Source: Pseudotabrizicola formosa (GTDB taxonomy: Bacteria; Pseudomonadota; Alphaproteobacteria; Rhodobacterales; Rhodobacteraceae). From it: a stretch of 64,000 nucleotides of DNA. The first letter of the stretch is position 1. Each line of letters opens with the position of its first letter. Under the pieces are notes generated by a model, which had not been told where the DNA came from, searched no databases, and saw only the letters and a program-made list of their open reading frames with translations. The stretch lies in the NCBI RefSeq assembly GCF_002900965.1, contig NZ_PJOM01000002.1:1-64000 (forward strand), written 5' to 3'. The position numbers were made by a program, and so were the translations under genes. This document shows positions 43,892 to 53,857 of the stretch, piece by piece.

Positions 43892-43921
43892 AGAAGGGGG
43901 GCAATGACTTGCCCCCCTTCT
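43892..43921. terminator. Bidirectional hairpin between trpF and the DUF4394 gene
   Basis: A perfect 13-bp stem, AGAAGGGGGGCAA/TTGCCCCCCTTCT, closes a TGAC loop. It lies between convergent genes, 41 bases after the trpF stop. No long T-tract follows in either direction, but stem strength and position favour a shared terminator. Confidence 0.7.
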
Positions 43922-43954
43922 GTCGTTCCCAGCATAGATGGTCGGACTGTCCGC

Positions 43955-44734
43955 TTACATGGCGGGCAGGATGGTCAGGTCGCGCAGCGCCTCATCCGTG
44001 CCGGTGATGGCCCAGGTGCCGGTCAGCGCGCCGGTGGCGAGATCCACCGTGTGCAGCCCGCCGTTTGCGGCCAGCCATGCGGTGTTGGTGCCATCTTCGG
44101 TGGTGTAGACATCCAGAGCAACCGGGCCTTCGAGTGTGACGCCAAGCATGCCGATGGTGGCATTGGTGCCATCATTCGGGGCAGTCTGTTGCAGCAGGGC
44201 CGACATGCCGGTGTCGATGTTGTACATCGCGGTCTTTTCCGGCTTGCCGAAGCTGTTGGTATAGGCGGTGGCGGCGACCATCAGACCGCTGCCGGCATTG
44301 GCATCCGCGCCATCCCAGTTCAGCGCGCCGTCCACGGTGACTTCGCCGGTGTCCATGTTGATGCGGTGGTTGGTGCTGCCCGACATGAAGCGCAGACGGT
44401 CTGCCGCCGGGTTCACATCGACGATGACCGGCGCGCCATCGGCAATTTCCATCATGGTGTTCATGGTTGACAGGGGCGTGGTTTCACCCGTCATCGGGTC
44501 GATGACCACGATGGCCTGTTCATCCGTCACGCCGATCACGGTCTGGTTGCCGGGGCGGTAGTCGATGCCGTGCAGGCGGGTGACGCCCTGCACCTCGACC
44601 GTGCCGGTCACGGCGGCGGTTTCCGTGTCGATCATCACAAGGGTCTTGTCGCCGGTCAGGCCCAGGGCGGTTTCGGCATGGGCCGGTGCTGTCAGGGCGG
44701 CGGTTGCCAGAAGGGCGGTAAGAAGGCGGGTCAT
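43955..44734 (-). CDS. DUF4394 exported protein
   Basis: The 259-residue secreted protein has a signal peptide (MTRLLTALLATAALTAPAHA) and a beta-propeller-like repeat region. Recurring elements such as GVTRLHGIDYRPGNQTVIGV, NPAADRLRFMSG and NWDGADANAG match DUF4394, a family of predicted extracellular or periplasmic proteins with no known activity. GGAG lies upstream of two adjacent ATGs (44737 and 44734); I chose the second. It is inverted between trpF and trpB, an unusual place. Confidence 0.82.
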   Translation of the reverse strand: MTRLLTALLATAALTAPAHAETALGLTGDKTLVMIDTETAAVTGTVEVQGVTRLHGIDYRPGNQTVIGVTDEQAIVVIDPMTGETTPLSTMNTMMEIADGAPVIVDVNPAADRLRFMSGSTNHRINMDTGEVTVDGALNWDGADANAGSGLMVAATAYTNSFGKPEKTAMYNIDTGMSALLQQTAPNDGTNATIGMLGVTLEGPVALDVYTTEDGTNTAWLAANGGLHTVDLATGALTGTWAITGTDEALRDLTILPAM

Positions 44735-44795
44735 CATGTCACTCCGTTTTGTCAGGAAGGCCGTGTTGGCCATTGCACAGAGGATACGTATGGGT

Positions 44796-44836
44796 TTGGG
44801 GCAGAGTTTCAGGCGGTGTCATAACGAAACCGTTAT
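44796..44836 (+). promoter_or_regulatory. Inverted repeat and candidate promoter upstream of trpB
   Basis: ATAACG-AAAC-CGTTAT (44821-44836) is a perfect 6-bp inverted repeat. It overlaps a possible -10 (CATAAC, 44820-44825) placed 18 bases after TTGGGG (44796-44801). It lies in the divergent gap between the DUF4394 gene and trpB and could be an operator. Confidence 0.4.
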
Positions 44837-44935
44837 CTGTGGCCCGCCGCGCGGCTTTACCAGACCGGGGGAGCGCGCTAGGTAGGCGAGGACAGCCGGA
44901 CCGGGACTGGTCTGGGCAGGAGAGGGACGCGCGCC

Positions 44936-46168
44936 ATGGCCGAGGACGGAATCAACAGCTTTATGACGGGGCCGGATGAGGCCGGGCGTTTTGGCATCTT
45001 TGGCGGACGCTTTGTGTCGGAAACGCTGATGCCGCTGATCCTGGAGCTGGAAGAGCGCTATGAGTTCGCCAAGACCGATCCGGCGTTCTGGGCCGAGATG
45101 GAGGATCTGTGGACGCATTATGTGGGGCGCCCGTCGCCGCTGTATTATGCGGAGCGGATGACCAAGCATCTGGGTGGTGCCAAGATCTACATGAAGCGCG
45201 ACGAGCTGAACCACACCGGCGCGCATAAGATCAACAATGTGCTGGGCCAGATCATTCTGGCGCGGCGCATGGGCAAGACCCGGATCATCGCGGAAACCGG
45301 GGCTGGGCAGCATGGGGTGGCCACGGCCACGGTCTGTGCCAAGTTCGGGCTGAAATGCGTGGTCTATATGGGCGCGCATGATGTGGAGCGGCAGGCCCCC
45401 AACGTGTTCCGCATGAAGCTGCTGGGGGCCGAGGTGGTGCCGGTGACATCGGGGCGCGGCACGTTGAAGGACGCGATGAACGACGCGCTGCGCGACTGGG
45501 TGACCAATGTGCGCGACACGTTCTATTGCATCGGCACGGTCGCGGGGCCGCATCCTTATCCGGCGATGGTGCGCGATTTTCAAAGCATCATCGGGAAAGA
45601 GGTCCGCTGGCAGCTTGCCGAGCAGGAGGGCGAGGGGCGCCTGCCAGATACGGTGATTGCGGCCATTGGCGGCGGGTCGAATGCGATGGGGCTGTTCTAT
45701 CCGTTCTTGGATGACCCGTCGGTGGGCATCATCGGGGTGGAAGCGGGCGGCAAGGGCGTCGATGACCGGATGGAGCATTGCGCGTCCTTGACCGGCGGGC
45801 GGCCCGGCGTGCTGCACGGCAACCGCACCTATCTGCTGCAGGATGAAGACGGGCAGATTTTGGAAGGGTTCAGCATCAGTGCGGGGTTGGATTATCCGGG
45901 GATCGGGCCGGAACATGCCTGGCTGCATGATGTGGGCCGGGCGAAATACGTCAGCATCACCGATGCCGAGGCACTGGAGGCGTTTCAGCTGTCCTGCGCG
46001 CTGGAGGGGATCATCCCGGCGCTGGAGCCAAGCCATGCCCTGGCGCATGTGATGAAGATCGCGCCCGGCTTGCCTGCCGACCATATCATCGTGATGAACA
46101 TGTGTGGCCGGGGCGACAAGGACATCTTCACTGTGGCCAAGCACTTAGGCTTTGACATGAAGATCTGA
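44936..46168 (+). CDS. trpB: Tryptophan synthase beta chain
   Basis: The 410-residue PLP enzyme condenses indole with serine, working with TrpA. The PLP lysine lies in [15 protein letters not shown], the phosphate-binding loop is GGGSNAMG, and ETGAGQHG and CGRGDKD are conserved further along. Length matches TrpB1. An AGGAGAGGG ribosome-binding site precedes the ATG at 44936. trpA is not in the window. Confidence 0.97.
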   Translation: MAEDGINSFMTGPDEAGRFGIFGGRFVSETLMPLILELEERYEFAKTDPAFWAEMEDLWTHYVGRPSPLYYAERMTKHLGGAKIYMKRDELNHTGAHKINNVLGQIILARRMGKTRIIAETGAGQHGVATATVCAKFGLKCVVYMGAHDVERQAPNVFRMKLLGAEVVPVTSGRGTLKDAMNDALRDWVTNVRDTFYCIGTVAGPHPYPAMVRDFQSIIGKEVRWQLAEQEGEGRLPDTVIAAIGGGSNAMGLFYPFLDDPSVGIIGVEAGGKGVDDRMEHCASLTGGRPGVLHGNRTYLLQDEDGQILEGFSISAGLDYPGIGPEHAWLHDVGRAKYVSITDAEALEAFQLSCALEGIIPALEPSHALAHVMKIAPGLPADHIIVMNMCGRGDKDIFTVAKHLGFDMKI

Positions 46169-46193
46169 CCGGGCCTTTCCGGTTGCAACGCAT

Positions 46194-46225
46194 CCCCGCA
46201 GGCGATGGCTTGCGGGGGTTTTTTT
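46194..46225 (+). terminator. Rho-independent terminator of trpB
   Basis: CCCCGCA (46194-46200) pairs with TGCGGGG (46211-46217) and is followed by T7 (46219-46225). It lies 25 bases after the trpB stop, just before the convergent DUF2237 gene. Confidence 0.9.
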
Positions 46226-46231
46226 ATCTGG

Positions 46232-46618
46232 TCACTCGGGTTTGCCCGCCGGATCGGTCGCATAGGTCTGCAACACTTCGAGCGGCACGACTTGCAGCGT
46301 GATGGCATGGGTGGCGGCAAGGTTGACCTGCGGGGCGGCCCCTTCCTCATGCGCTTGCAGGAAGCGCCCGGCGCAGAGGCACCAGCGGTCGCCGGGTTTG
46401 AGGCCGGCAAAGCCGTATTCGGGGCGCGGGGTGGACAGGTCATTGCCAAGGTATTTCGACAGGGCCAGAAATTCTGCCGTCATCACCGCGCAGACCGTGT
46501 GCAGGCCCCGGTCCATCGGGCCGGTGTCGCAGCAGCCGTTGCGGAAAAATCCGGTCATGGGCGCGGTGGAGCAGGGCTGCAGCGGCAGGCCCAGCACGTT
46601 GACGGAGGGTTCTTTCAT
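46232..46618 (-). CDS. DUF2237 family protein
   Basis: The 128-residue protein belongs to DUF2237. The conserved segments are NVLGLPLQPCSTAPMTGFFRNGCC at the N-terminus, HTVCAVMTAEFLAFSK-like HTVCAVMTAEFLALSKYLGNDL, and GLKPGDRWCLCAGRFLQAHEEG. Cys-rich motifs suggest metal or thiol chemistry, but no activity is known. I chose the ATG at 46618, where conservation starts; the open frame upstream is non-coding in character. Confidence 0.88.
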   Translation of the reverse strand: MKEPSVNVLGLPLQPCSTAPMTGFFRNGCCDTGPMDRGLHTVCAVMTAEFLALSKYLGNDLSTPRPEYGFAGLKPGDRWCLCAGRFLQAHEEGAAPQVNLAATHAITLQVVPLEVLQTYATDPAGKPE

Positions 46619-46804
46619 GGCGCATTCCTTTTTGTCGATGATAGGCACTGGGGCGGGACTGTCCACCCTGTGCCTGGAGCGCGGCCCTGCGGCACAGCGC
46701 GCGGCGCTGCCATACCGTGTGATCTGGACCGCCGCCGATCCGGCGCGTATAAGGCGGGTCATGTGGATGATCCGTATCATAGCGCGAATTAGCCGCCCGG
46801 CGTT

Positions 46805-46820
46805 TTGACGGTAGCGTCAA
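46805..46820. promoter_or_regulatory. 16-bp palindrome upstream of ileS
   Basis: TTGACG-GTAG-CGTCAA is a perfect 6-bp inverted repeat, 79 bases before the ileS start. TTGACG could double as a -35 element. No second copy was found in the window. Confidence 0.35.
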
Positions 46821-46898
46821 GGCGTCCGGGACGCGTTCTGCCTGCTGCGCGACCTGCGTTGGTCGCCGATCCACTCCCCCTTTCCAAGGATTCCGCCG

Positions 46899-49805
46899 AT
46901 GTGCGCCGATACGCCTGACACCACTTTGCCAGATTACCGCGAGACCGTGTTCCTGCCCGAAACCAGCTTTGCCATGCGGGCGGGACTGCCCGCGCGGGAG
47001 CCGGAGTGGCTGGCTAAGTGGCAGCGGCTGGGGGTCTATGACCGGCTGCGCGCGGGTGGCAAGGGGCGCGCGCCCTTTGTGCTGCATGACGGGCCTCCTT
47101 ATGCCAACGGGCACCTGCACATCGGGCACGCACTGAACAAGGTGCTCAAGGACATGGTGGTGCGCAGCCAGCAGATGATGGGCCGCGACGCCCGCTATGT
47201 GCCGGGCTGGGATTGCCACGGTCTGCCGATCGAGTGGAAGATCGAGGAACAGTACCGCGCCAAGGGGTTGGACAAGGATGATGTGGACATCGTCACCTTC
47301 CGTCAGGAGTGCCGCCGTTTTGCCGAAGGCTGGATCGACATCCAGCGTGAGGAGTTCAAGCGGCTGGGCATCACCGGCAAATGGGACAAGCCTTACCTCA
47401 CGATGGATTACCACGCCGAGGCGGTGATCGCGGATGAGTTCATGAAGTTCGTCATGAACGGGTCGCTCTATCAGGGGTCAAAGCCCGTGATGTGGTCGCC
47501 GGTGGAGAAAACGGCGCTGGCCGAGGCCGAGGTGGAGTATCACGACCATACCAGCCATACGATCTGGGTGCGGTTCGTGCCGCAGGCGGGGGCGCTGGAC
47601 GGGGCGTCGGTCGTGATCTGGACCACGACGCCCTGGACCATCCCGCAGAACCGCGCTGTCGCCTTCAACCCCGGTATTGCCTATGGGGTGTATTCGGTCG
47701 ATGCGGTGGTCGAAGGTGCGACCGCCAAAGCCGGTGAAAAGATTGTCGTGGCCGATGCCTTGGCCGAGGGGGTGATGAAATCGGCCAAGGTCGAGGGCTT
47801 TACCCGTCTGCGCGATGTGACGGCGGCAGAGATGGGCGGCGTGTTCCTTGCCCACCCCTACCGTGGGATTGCGGAGGGCAACGGCGAGTGGGACTTTGAC
47901 GTTCCCCTCCTCCCCGGCGATCATGTGACCGATGACGCGGGCACCGGGTTTGTGCACACCGCGCCAAGCCATGGCGATGACGACTATCAGTTGGGGCTGA
48001 AATTCGGCCTGCCGATGACCTATAATGTCGAGGCCGATGGCAGCTATCGCGCCGATCTGCCGGTGTTTGGCGGGCAGGCGATCCTGACGGCGGAGGGCAA
48101 GGAAGGCCCGGCCAATGTGTCCAACATCAAGGCGCTGCACGCGCAGGGCGCGCTGCTGGCCAAGGGCAAGCTGAAGCACTCCTACCCGCATTCCTGGCGG
48201 TCCAAGGCGCCGCTGATCTTTCGCAACACCGCGCAGTGGTTTGTCGCCATCGACAAGCCGCTGGACGATGGGATGGCGACCTATGGTGAGAGCATCCGCA
48301 GCCGGGCGCTGAATTCCATCAACCAACTGGTGCAATGGACCCCGCAAACCGGGCGCAACCGGTTGCATTCGATGATCGAGGCCCGGCCCGACTGGGTGCT
48401 CTCGCGCCAGCGCGCCTGGGGGGTGCCGCTGACCTGCTTTGTGAAGAAGGGGGCCAAGCCGACCGATGCGGACTTCCTGCTGCGCAATGCGGAGGTGAAC
48501 GCCCGGATCACGGCGGCCTTCGAGGCCGAGGGCGCGGATGTCTGGTATGTGCAAGGATTCAAGGAGCGGGTGCTGGGTGGCATCGTCGATCCGTTGGAAT
48601 ATGAACAGGTCTTTGACGTGCTGGATGTGTGGTTCGACTCTGGCTCGACCCATGCTTTCGTGCTGCGTGACCGGGAGGATGGGGCCAGCGACGGCATTGC
48701 CGACCTTTATCTGGAAGGCACCGACCAGCATCGCGGCTGGTTCCATTCGTCGATGCTGCAAGCCTGCGGCACCAAGGGCCGCGCGCCCTATCGCGGGGTG
48801 CTGACCCACGGTTTCACGCTGGATGAAAAGGGCATGAAGATGTCCAAGTCCTTGGGCAATACCGTTGCCCCGGAAGAGGTGATCAAGGAATATGGTGCCG
48901 ATATCCTGCGGCTGTGGGTGGCGCAGTCCGACTATACGGTTGACCTGCGGATCGGGAAGGAAATCCTGAAAGGCGTTGCCGACAGCTATCGCCGCCTGCG
49001 CAACACCATGCGCTATATGCTGGGCGCCTTGCATGGGTTTGATGAGGCCGAACGGCTGCCGGTCGACCAGATGCCGGAACTGGACCGCTGGGTGCTGCAC
49101 CGGCTGGCCGAGCTGGATGCCGAGGTGCGGGCGGGCTATGCGCGCTATGATTTCCAGGGCGTGTTCCGAGAGGTGTTCACCTTTGCCACCACCGACCTGT
49201 CGGCGTTTTACTTCGATGTGATCAAGGACACGCTCTATTGCGACGCGCCCGATGCGGTGACCCGCCGCGCGGCGCGCACCGTGCTGGATCTTTTGTATCA
49301 CCGGCTGACCGGCTGGCTTGCGCCGATCCTGGTGTTCACGATGGAGGAAGTCTGGCTGGAGCGCTTCCCCGGCGAGGACTCCTCGGTGCATCTGACCGAT
49401 TTCCCGGAAACCCCCGCCAGCTGGCGTGATGATGCGCTTGGCGCGAAATGGGCGCAGGTGCGGCAGGTGCGCCGGGTGGTGACGGCGGCGCTGGAAGTGC
49501 AGCGCACGGCAAAGGTGATCGGCTCGTCGCTGGAGGCGGCACCGGAGGTCTATGTCGAGTCGGCCGCGCTGCAAGCGGCGCTGACCAAGGTTGATATGGC
49601 GCAGGTCGCCATCACCTCGGCGCTTGCCCTGTCCAGCGGGGCTGCACCGGCGGGGGCCTTTACCATGGCGGATGTGCCGGGGGTCGCCGTGGTCTTTGCC
49701 CCGGCTGCGGGCCAGAAATGTCAGCGCTGCTGGCAGATTTTGCCCGATGTTGGCACCCACAGCCACCCGGGCGTCTGCCAGCGCTGCGACACCGTGCTGG
49801 GCTGA
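46899..49805 (+). CDS. ileS: Isoleucyl-tRNA synthetase
   Basis: The 968-residue class I aminoacyl-tRNA synthetase has the HIGH motif in YANGHLHIGHAL, the CP1 editing domain (TTTPWTIPQNRAVAF, with THR-rich threonine patch), the KMSKS loop in GMKMSKSLGNT, and a C-terminal zinc finger CQRCW ... CQRCDTV. The length is slightly longer than E. coli IleS (938). An AAGGA ribosome-binding site precedes the ATG at 46899. Confidence 0.98.
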   Translation: MCADTPDTTLPDYRETVFLPETSFAMRAGLPAREPEWLAKWQRLGVYDRLRAGGKGRAPFVLHDGPPYANGHLHIGHALNKVLKDMVVRSQQMMGRDARYVPGWDCHGLPIEWKIEEQYRAKGLDKDDVDIVTFRQECRRFAEGWIDIQREEFKRLGITGKWDKPYLTMDYHAEAVIADEFMKFVMNGSLYQGSKPVMWSPVEKTALAEAEVEYHDHTSHTIWVRFVPQAGALDGASVVIWTTTPWTIPQNRAVAFNPGIAYGVYSVDAVVEGATAKAGEKIVVADALAEGVMKSAKVEGFTRLRDVTAAEMGGVFLAHPYRGIAEGNGEWDFDVPLLPGDHVTDDAGTGFVHTAPSHGDDDYQLGLKFGLPMTYNVEADGSYRADLPVFGGQAILTAEGKEGPANVSNIKALHAQGALLAKGKLKHSYPHSWRSKAPLIFRNTAQWFVAIDKPLDDGMATYGESIRSRALNSINQLVQWTPQTGRNRLHSMIEARPDWVLSRQRAWGVPLTCFVKKGAKPTDADFLLRNAEVNARITAAFEAEGADVWYVQGFKERVLGGIVDPLEYEQVFDVLDVWFDSGSTHAFVLRDREDGASDGIADLYLEGTDQHRGWFHSSMLQACGTKGRAPYRGVLTHGFTLDEKGMKMSKSLGNTVAPEEVIKEYGADILRLWVAQSDYTVDLRIGKEILKGVADSYRRLRNTMRYMLGALHGFDEAERLPVDQMPELDRWVLHRLAELDAEVRAGYARYDFQGVFREVFTFATTDLSAFYFDVIKDTLYCDAPDAVTRRAARTVLDLLYHRLTGWLAPILVFTMEEVWLERFPGEDSSVHLTDFPETPASWRDDALGAKWAQVRQVRRVVTAALEVQRTAKVIGSSLEAAPEVYVESAALQAALTKVDMAQVAITSALALSSGAAPAGAFTMADVPGVAVVFAPAAGQKCQRCWQILPDVGTHSHPGVCQRCDTVLG

Positions 49806-49857
49806 TCCGGAACGGGCAGTCCCGGCGTGCGGGACGGGTGCCCGCGCGAGGGGTTGG

Positions 49858-52071
49858 TCAGTAAAAGCTTTGCGGGTCGATGTCGATCGCCAGCCGCAGA
49901 TTGGCGGGCAGCTTCACCTGTGCGACCCATTCGGTCAGGGCGGCTTGCAGGGTGCTGCCCTTGTCGGCCTTGACCAGCAGCCGCACCCGGTGGCGGCCGC
50001 GCACCCGGGCGATGGGGGCGGGGGCCGGGCCGAAGACCTGCGCGCCGATGCGGCGCAGGGGGGCGTCGCGGCGGGCGAGCTCTGCGCCCAGATCGAACAC
50101 CTGCGCCACATCGGGGCCAGAGAGGATGATGCCCGCCATCCGGCCATAGGGCGGCACGCCAGCGGCCTGCCGCTCGGCGGCTTCGGCCTTCCAGAACGCC
50201 TCTTCATCGCCGCCCAGGATGGCGCGGATCACCGGATGGTCGGGCTGGTGGGTCTGCAACAGGGCGGTGCCGCGCAGCTCGGCCCGGCCCGCGCGGCCCG
50301 CGACCTGACGCATCAGCTGAAAGGTGCGTTCGGCGGCGCGCAGGTCTGACCCTTGTAGCCCAAGGTCGGCGTCGATGACGCCAACGAGGGTGAGGAGGGG
50401 GAAATTATGGCCCTTGGCAACGATCTGGGTGCCGATGATGATATCGGCGCCGCCAGAGGCGATGGTTTCTATCTGGGCTTTCAGCGCGCGGGCCGATCCG
50501 AACAGGTCGGACGACAGCACCGCCACGCGGGCACCCGGAAAACGGGCGGTGACCTCTTCGGCCAGACGTTCGACGCCGGGGCCGACGGCGGCCATCTTGC
50601 CCTCGACCTTGCAGGCGGGGCAGGTGGTGGGCACCGGTTTGGTGGCCCCGCATTGGTGGCAGACTAGGCGTTTGAGGAAGCGGTGTTCCACCATCCGCGC
50701 GTCGCAATCGTCGCAGCCGACCTGATGGCCGCAGGCGCGGCACAGCGTGATGGGCGCATAGCCGCGGCGGTTGAGGAACAACAGGGACTGTTCGCCGCGT
50801 GCCACGCGGGCGGTGACGGCGGCGGCGAGGCTGGGAGAGATGAAACGGTCGTTTGACAGCGCCTCCGCGCGCATGTCGATGGCCTGCATGGCGGGCATTT
50901 CCGCCGCGCCATAGCGCGCGCCAAGGTCAAGGCGCAGGTATTTGCCGGCGTCGGCATTGGCCCAGCTTTCCAGACTTGGCGTGGCAGAGGCCAGCACCAC
51001 CGGGCAGCCCTGAATCGCGCCGCGCAGCACCGCCATGTCGCGGGCGTTGTAGAGCACCCCTTCCTCCTGCTTGTAGGAGGTGTCGTGTTCTTCATCGACC
51101 ACGATCAGGCCAAGATCCTGAAACGGCAGGAACAGGGCCGAGCGTGCCCCCACGACAAAAGACGCACCACCTTCGGCCACCATGCGCCACAGGCGGCGGC
51201 GTTCGGTCATGGTGACGCCCGAGTGCCATTCGGCGGGGCGGGCGCCGAAGCGGGCCTGAACGCGGGTGAGGAAATCGGCGGTCAGGGCGATTTCGGGGAG
51301 CAGCACGAGGGCCTGGCGTCTTTGGCGCAGGCATTCGGCGACGGCTTCCAGATAGACTTCGGTCTTGCCTGATCCGGTCACGCCCTTGAGCAGGGTGCAG
51401 GAATACTCCCCTCGGTCCACCGCCGCGACCAGTGCATCGCCTGCGGCGATCTGGTCGCCGGCCAGACGGCCATCGGCCTGGGCGTTCAGCGGCGGGTAGG
51501 GGGTATCCTTGGGCGCGTCCTCTTCGGCCAGCACGCCTTTGGCCACAAGGCCCTTGACCACCGAGGCCGTGCAGCCTGCCGCTTCGGTCAGTTCGGCAAG
51601 GGTGACCGCGGCCCCGCCGTAGCTGCGCAGCGCCTCGATCACGCGGAAGCGGGCGTCGGTCAGCTGGTTGGGCACCGGCCCGGCAAGCCGGTAGACGCGG
51701 CGGGTCGCGGTGCCGGCCATCAGCCCCGGCGCGCGGGTGGCAAGGCGCAGCATGGCGGGCAGGGGGGTCAGGGTATAATCGGCGGCGCGGGTCAGAAAGC
51801 TGCGCAGCTCGGCCCGCATCGGGCGGGCGTCGAGCACGCGGGTCACAGGGCGCAGCTTGGCCGGGTCATAGCTGCCTTCCCCCGGGCCCCAGACCACGCC
51901 CAAAATCTTGCGCGGGCCCAGCGGCACCTCGACCAGATCGCCATCGCCGCAGCCGCCCTCGGGCGCGCGGTAGTCGAGCACGCCAGGACCAGCCCGGCCC
52001 AAGGCTTCGGTGATCAGCACTCCCACGGTCTGGCCCGGCGCATATGTCCGGTCTGTGACTGTTTGCGCCAT
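49858..52071 (-). CDS. priA: Primosomal protein N' (replication restart helicase)
   Basis: The 737-residue 3'-5' superfamily 2 helicase restarts stalled forks. Walker A is GVTGSGKTEVYL, Walker B is IVVDEEHD, and eight Cys in CRACGHQVGCDDC and CHQCG ... CPAC form the two zinc sites. The N-terminal 3'-end DNA-binding domain contains GPRKILGVVWG. I chose the ATG at 52071, where the conserved sequence begins. It is divergent from the transaldolase gene. Confidence 0.95.
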   Translation of the reverse strand: MAQTVTDRTYAPGQTVGVLITEALGRAGPGVLDYRAPEGGCGDGDLVEVPLGPRKILGVVWGPGEGSYDPAKLRPVTRVLDARPMRAELRSFLTRAADYTLTPLPAMLRLATRAPGLMAGTATRRVYRLAGPVPNQLTDARFRVIEALRSYGGAAVTLAELTEAAGCTASVVKGLVAKGVLAEEDAPKDTPYPPLNAQADGRLAGDQIAAGDALVAAVDRGEYSCTLLKGVTGSGKTEVYLEAVAECLRQRRQALVLLPEIALTADFLTRVQARFGARPAEWHSGVTMTERRRLWRMVAEGGASFVVGARSALFLPFQDLGLIVVDEEHDTSYKQEEGVLYNARDMAVLRGAIQGCPVVLASATPSLESWANADAGKYLRLDLGARYGAAEMPAMQAIDMRAEALSNDRFISPSLAAAVTARVARGEQSLLFLNRRGYAPITLCRACGHQVGCDDCDARMVEHRFLKRLVCHQCGATKPVPTTCPACKVEGKMAAVGPGVERLAEEVTARFPGARVAVLSSDLFGSARALKAQIETIASGGADIIIGTQIVAKGHNFPLLTLVGVIDADLGLQGSDLRAAERTFQLMRQVAGRAGRAELRGTALLQTHQPDHPVIRAILGGDEEAFWKAEAAERQAAGVPPYGRMAGIILSGPDVAQVFDLGAELARRDAPLRRIGAQVFGPAPAPIARVRGRHRVRLLVKADKGSTLQAALTEWVAQVKLPANLRLAIDIDPQSFY

Positions 52072-52160
52072 CACCTGTCTTTCGCTTTTGATGGTCTTGG
52101 GGTAAACCCCCCCGGAACCTGTCGCAACCCCCTGCCGCACTTACCCGAAGGACGCGCCCC

Positions 52161-52814
52161 ATGAGATTTTTCGTAGATACCGCCGATGTCGCGGCGATTG
52201 CCGAGCTGAACGACCTGGGCATGGTCGATGGTGTGACCACCAACCCGTCGCTGATCCTGAAATCCGGTCGCAATATTCTGGAGGTGACCAAAGAGATCTG
52301 CGGCATCGTCTCGGGCCCGGTGTCTGCCGAAGTGGTGGCGATGAAGGCCGAGGACATGATCGCCGAGGGCCGCAAGCTGGCCGATATTGCCGAGAATATC
52401 GCCGTCAAGGTGCCGCTGACCTGGGACGGGCTGAAGACCTGCAAGGTGCTGTCGGATGATGGGCTGATGGTCAACGTGACCCTGTGCTTTTCCGCCAATC
52501 AGGCGCTGTTGGCCGCCAAGGCGGGCGCGACCTTCATCAGCCCCTTCATCGGGCGGCTGGATGACATCAACCTGGATGGTCTGGAGCTGATCAGCGACAT
52601 CCGCCAGATCTATGACAACTATGGCTTTGACACCCAGATCCTGGCGGCGTCGATCCGCACCGCGAACCATGTCACGCAATGCGCGCTGATCGGGGCCGAT
52701 GTGATGACCGCACCGCCAGCGGTGATCAAGGCCCTGGCGACCCATGTGCTGACCGACAAGGGGCTGGACCAGTTCAACAAGGACTGGGCGCAGACCGGCC
52801 AGAAGATCCTGTAA
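52161..52814 (+). CDS. fsa: Fructose-6-phosphate aldolase / transaldolase family protein
   Basis: The 217-residue TIM-barrel protein of the short (type 3B) transaldolase subfamily has the Schiff-base Lys in [14 protein letters not shown], the N-terminal [14 protein letters not shown], and [18 protein letters not shown]. Short members can be transaldolases or fructose-6-phosphate aldolases; sequence alone does not separate them. It acts in the pentose phosphate pathway. A CCCCCTCC...GGAGGGGG hairpin follows the stop. Confidence 0.92.
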   Translation: MRFFVDTADVAAIAELNDLGMVDGVTTNPSLILKSGRNILEVTKEICGIVSGPVSAEVVAMKAEDMIAEGRKLADIAENIAVKVPLTWDGLKTCKVLSDDGLMVNVTLCFSANQALLAAKAGATFISPFIGRLDDINLDGLELISDIRQIYDNYGFDTQILAASIRTANHVTQCALIGADVMTAPPAVIKALATHVLTDKGLDQFNKDWAQTGQKIL

Positions 52815-52831
52815 TTTCAGGACAGAAACTG

Positions 52832-52851
52832 CCCCCTCCTGCAGGAGGGGG
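52832..52851. terminator. Palindromic hairpin between convergent fsa and asparaginase genes
   Basis: CCCCCTCCTGCAGGAGGGGG is a perfect 20-base palindrome without a loop. It is 17 bases after the fsa stop and 4 bases from the asparaginase stop. There is no T-tract, so termination is inferred from position and stability. Confidence 0.5.
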
Positions 52852-52855
52852 AGGT

Positions 52856-53707
52856 TCAGGACAGGGCCAGCCAGAGCCGTGCGAGCGCCAGCTCTGCCGT
52901 TTCGGCCCCGCCGTTTTCCACTCCGGCAGACCACAGCGCCGCTCCGGCGGCATAGGCGGCGGGCTCCAGCCCGCCGTTTTCGCATTGGCTCACCGCGCGC
53001 AGGCGGCAGCCACGGGCGGTGGCGCTGTGCAGGGCGTCGATGATCGCCGGATCGTTCATCATGGTGCCGGCACCGTAAACCCGCAGCACCGCGCCATCCA
53101 GCTCCGCCAGAACGGCGCGCAGGGCTGACGCTGGCAGGCCGGGGGAGAGCGAGAGGATGGCCAGCCTGCGGTCGGCGAAGCGGCGGGCGGCTGTGGGGGC
53201 GGCGGTCTGCGGGGTGCTGCGGAAGGCATCTGCCGCGTGGCTGTGCTGCTTGACCAGCCCGGCGGCAGGCAGCAGGCGGCCAGCAAAGGCCAGCCAGACC
53301 CCGGGCGGGGCGGTCAGGGCCGAAGCCAGCGCCAGCGACAGGTTGGCTTCGGCATCGCCCCCCGTGTTCAGGGGGGCCATGGAGCCGCACAGGATGACCG
53401 GCAGGCGCAGGTCTGCCAAGGCGCAGGACAGGGCGGCCCCCGTGTAGGCCATGGTGTCGGTGCCATGGACGATGACCACGGCATCGCCCTGCCACGCCGC
53501 GATCCGGTCGAGCATGTGGTTCCAGTCTGACGGGCGGATATTGGCGCTGTCGATCAGGGGGGTGAGCTGTTCCACCGTAAGCCGGGCCCCCGCCGGGGTC
53601 AGGGCGGGCAGGGCAGACTCGAGCACGCCCGCGCCGGGGTGCAGGCCAGTGGGACCGGGCACCATGCCGATGGTGCCGCCGGTGTACAGGATCAGAACAT
53701 GGGTCAT
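52856..53707 (-). CDS. Asparaginase (bacterial type I/II fold)
   Basis: The 283-residue protein has the catalytic N-terminal TGGTIGM and the second Thr motif VIVHGTDTMAYTG. It lacks a signal peptide and so is probably cytoplasmic. It hydrolyses asparagine to aspartate. The length is shorter than E. coli AnsA (338), but the C-terminal domain with YGAGTMMNDPAI is retained. The ATG at 53707 has the conserved HVLILYTGGT directly behind it. Confidence 0.9.
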   Translation of the reverse strand: MTHVLILYTGGTIGMVPGPTGLHPGAGVLESALPALTPAGARLTVEQLTPLIDSANIRPSDWNHMLDRIAAWQGDAVVIVHGTDTMAYTGAALSCALADLRLPVILCGSMAPLNTGGDAEANLSLALASALTAPPGVWLAFAGRLLPAAGLVKQHSHAADAFRSTPQTAAPTAARRFADRRLAILSLSPGLPASALRAVLAELDGAVLRVYGAGTMMNDPAIIDALHSATARGCRLRAVSQCENGGLEPAAYAAGAALWSAGVENGGAETAELALARLWLALS

Positions 53708-53857
53708 GGCAATGGTCCTCAGCACGACATCCGCGCGACATATCAGATACAGGGCCGTTGCGGAATGCAGCGGGCAAGGGCGGAAACCCGTCGCCATGCT
53801 TTGCATTTTCCGCTAGGGTCGCGGCCAAATCACCGAAAAAAACCGGGCAGTGCCATC

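Noticed and set aside
47478-49766. 762-residue open frame antisense to ileS
   Set aside because: It is a shadow of a well-supported ileS, with no motif and unnatural composition.
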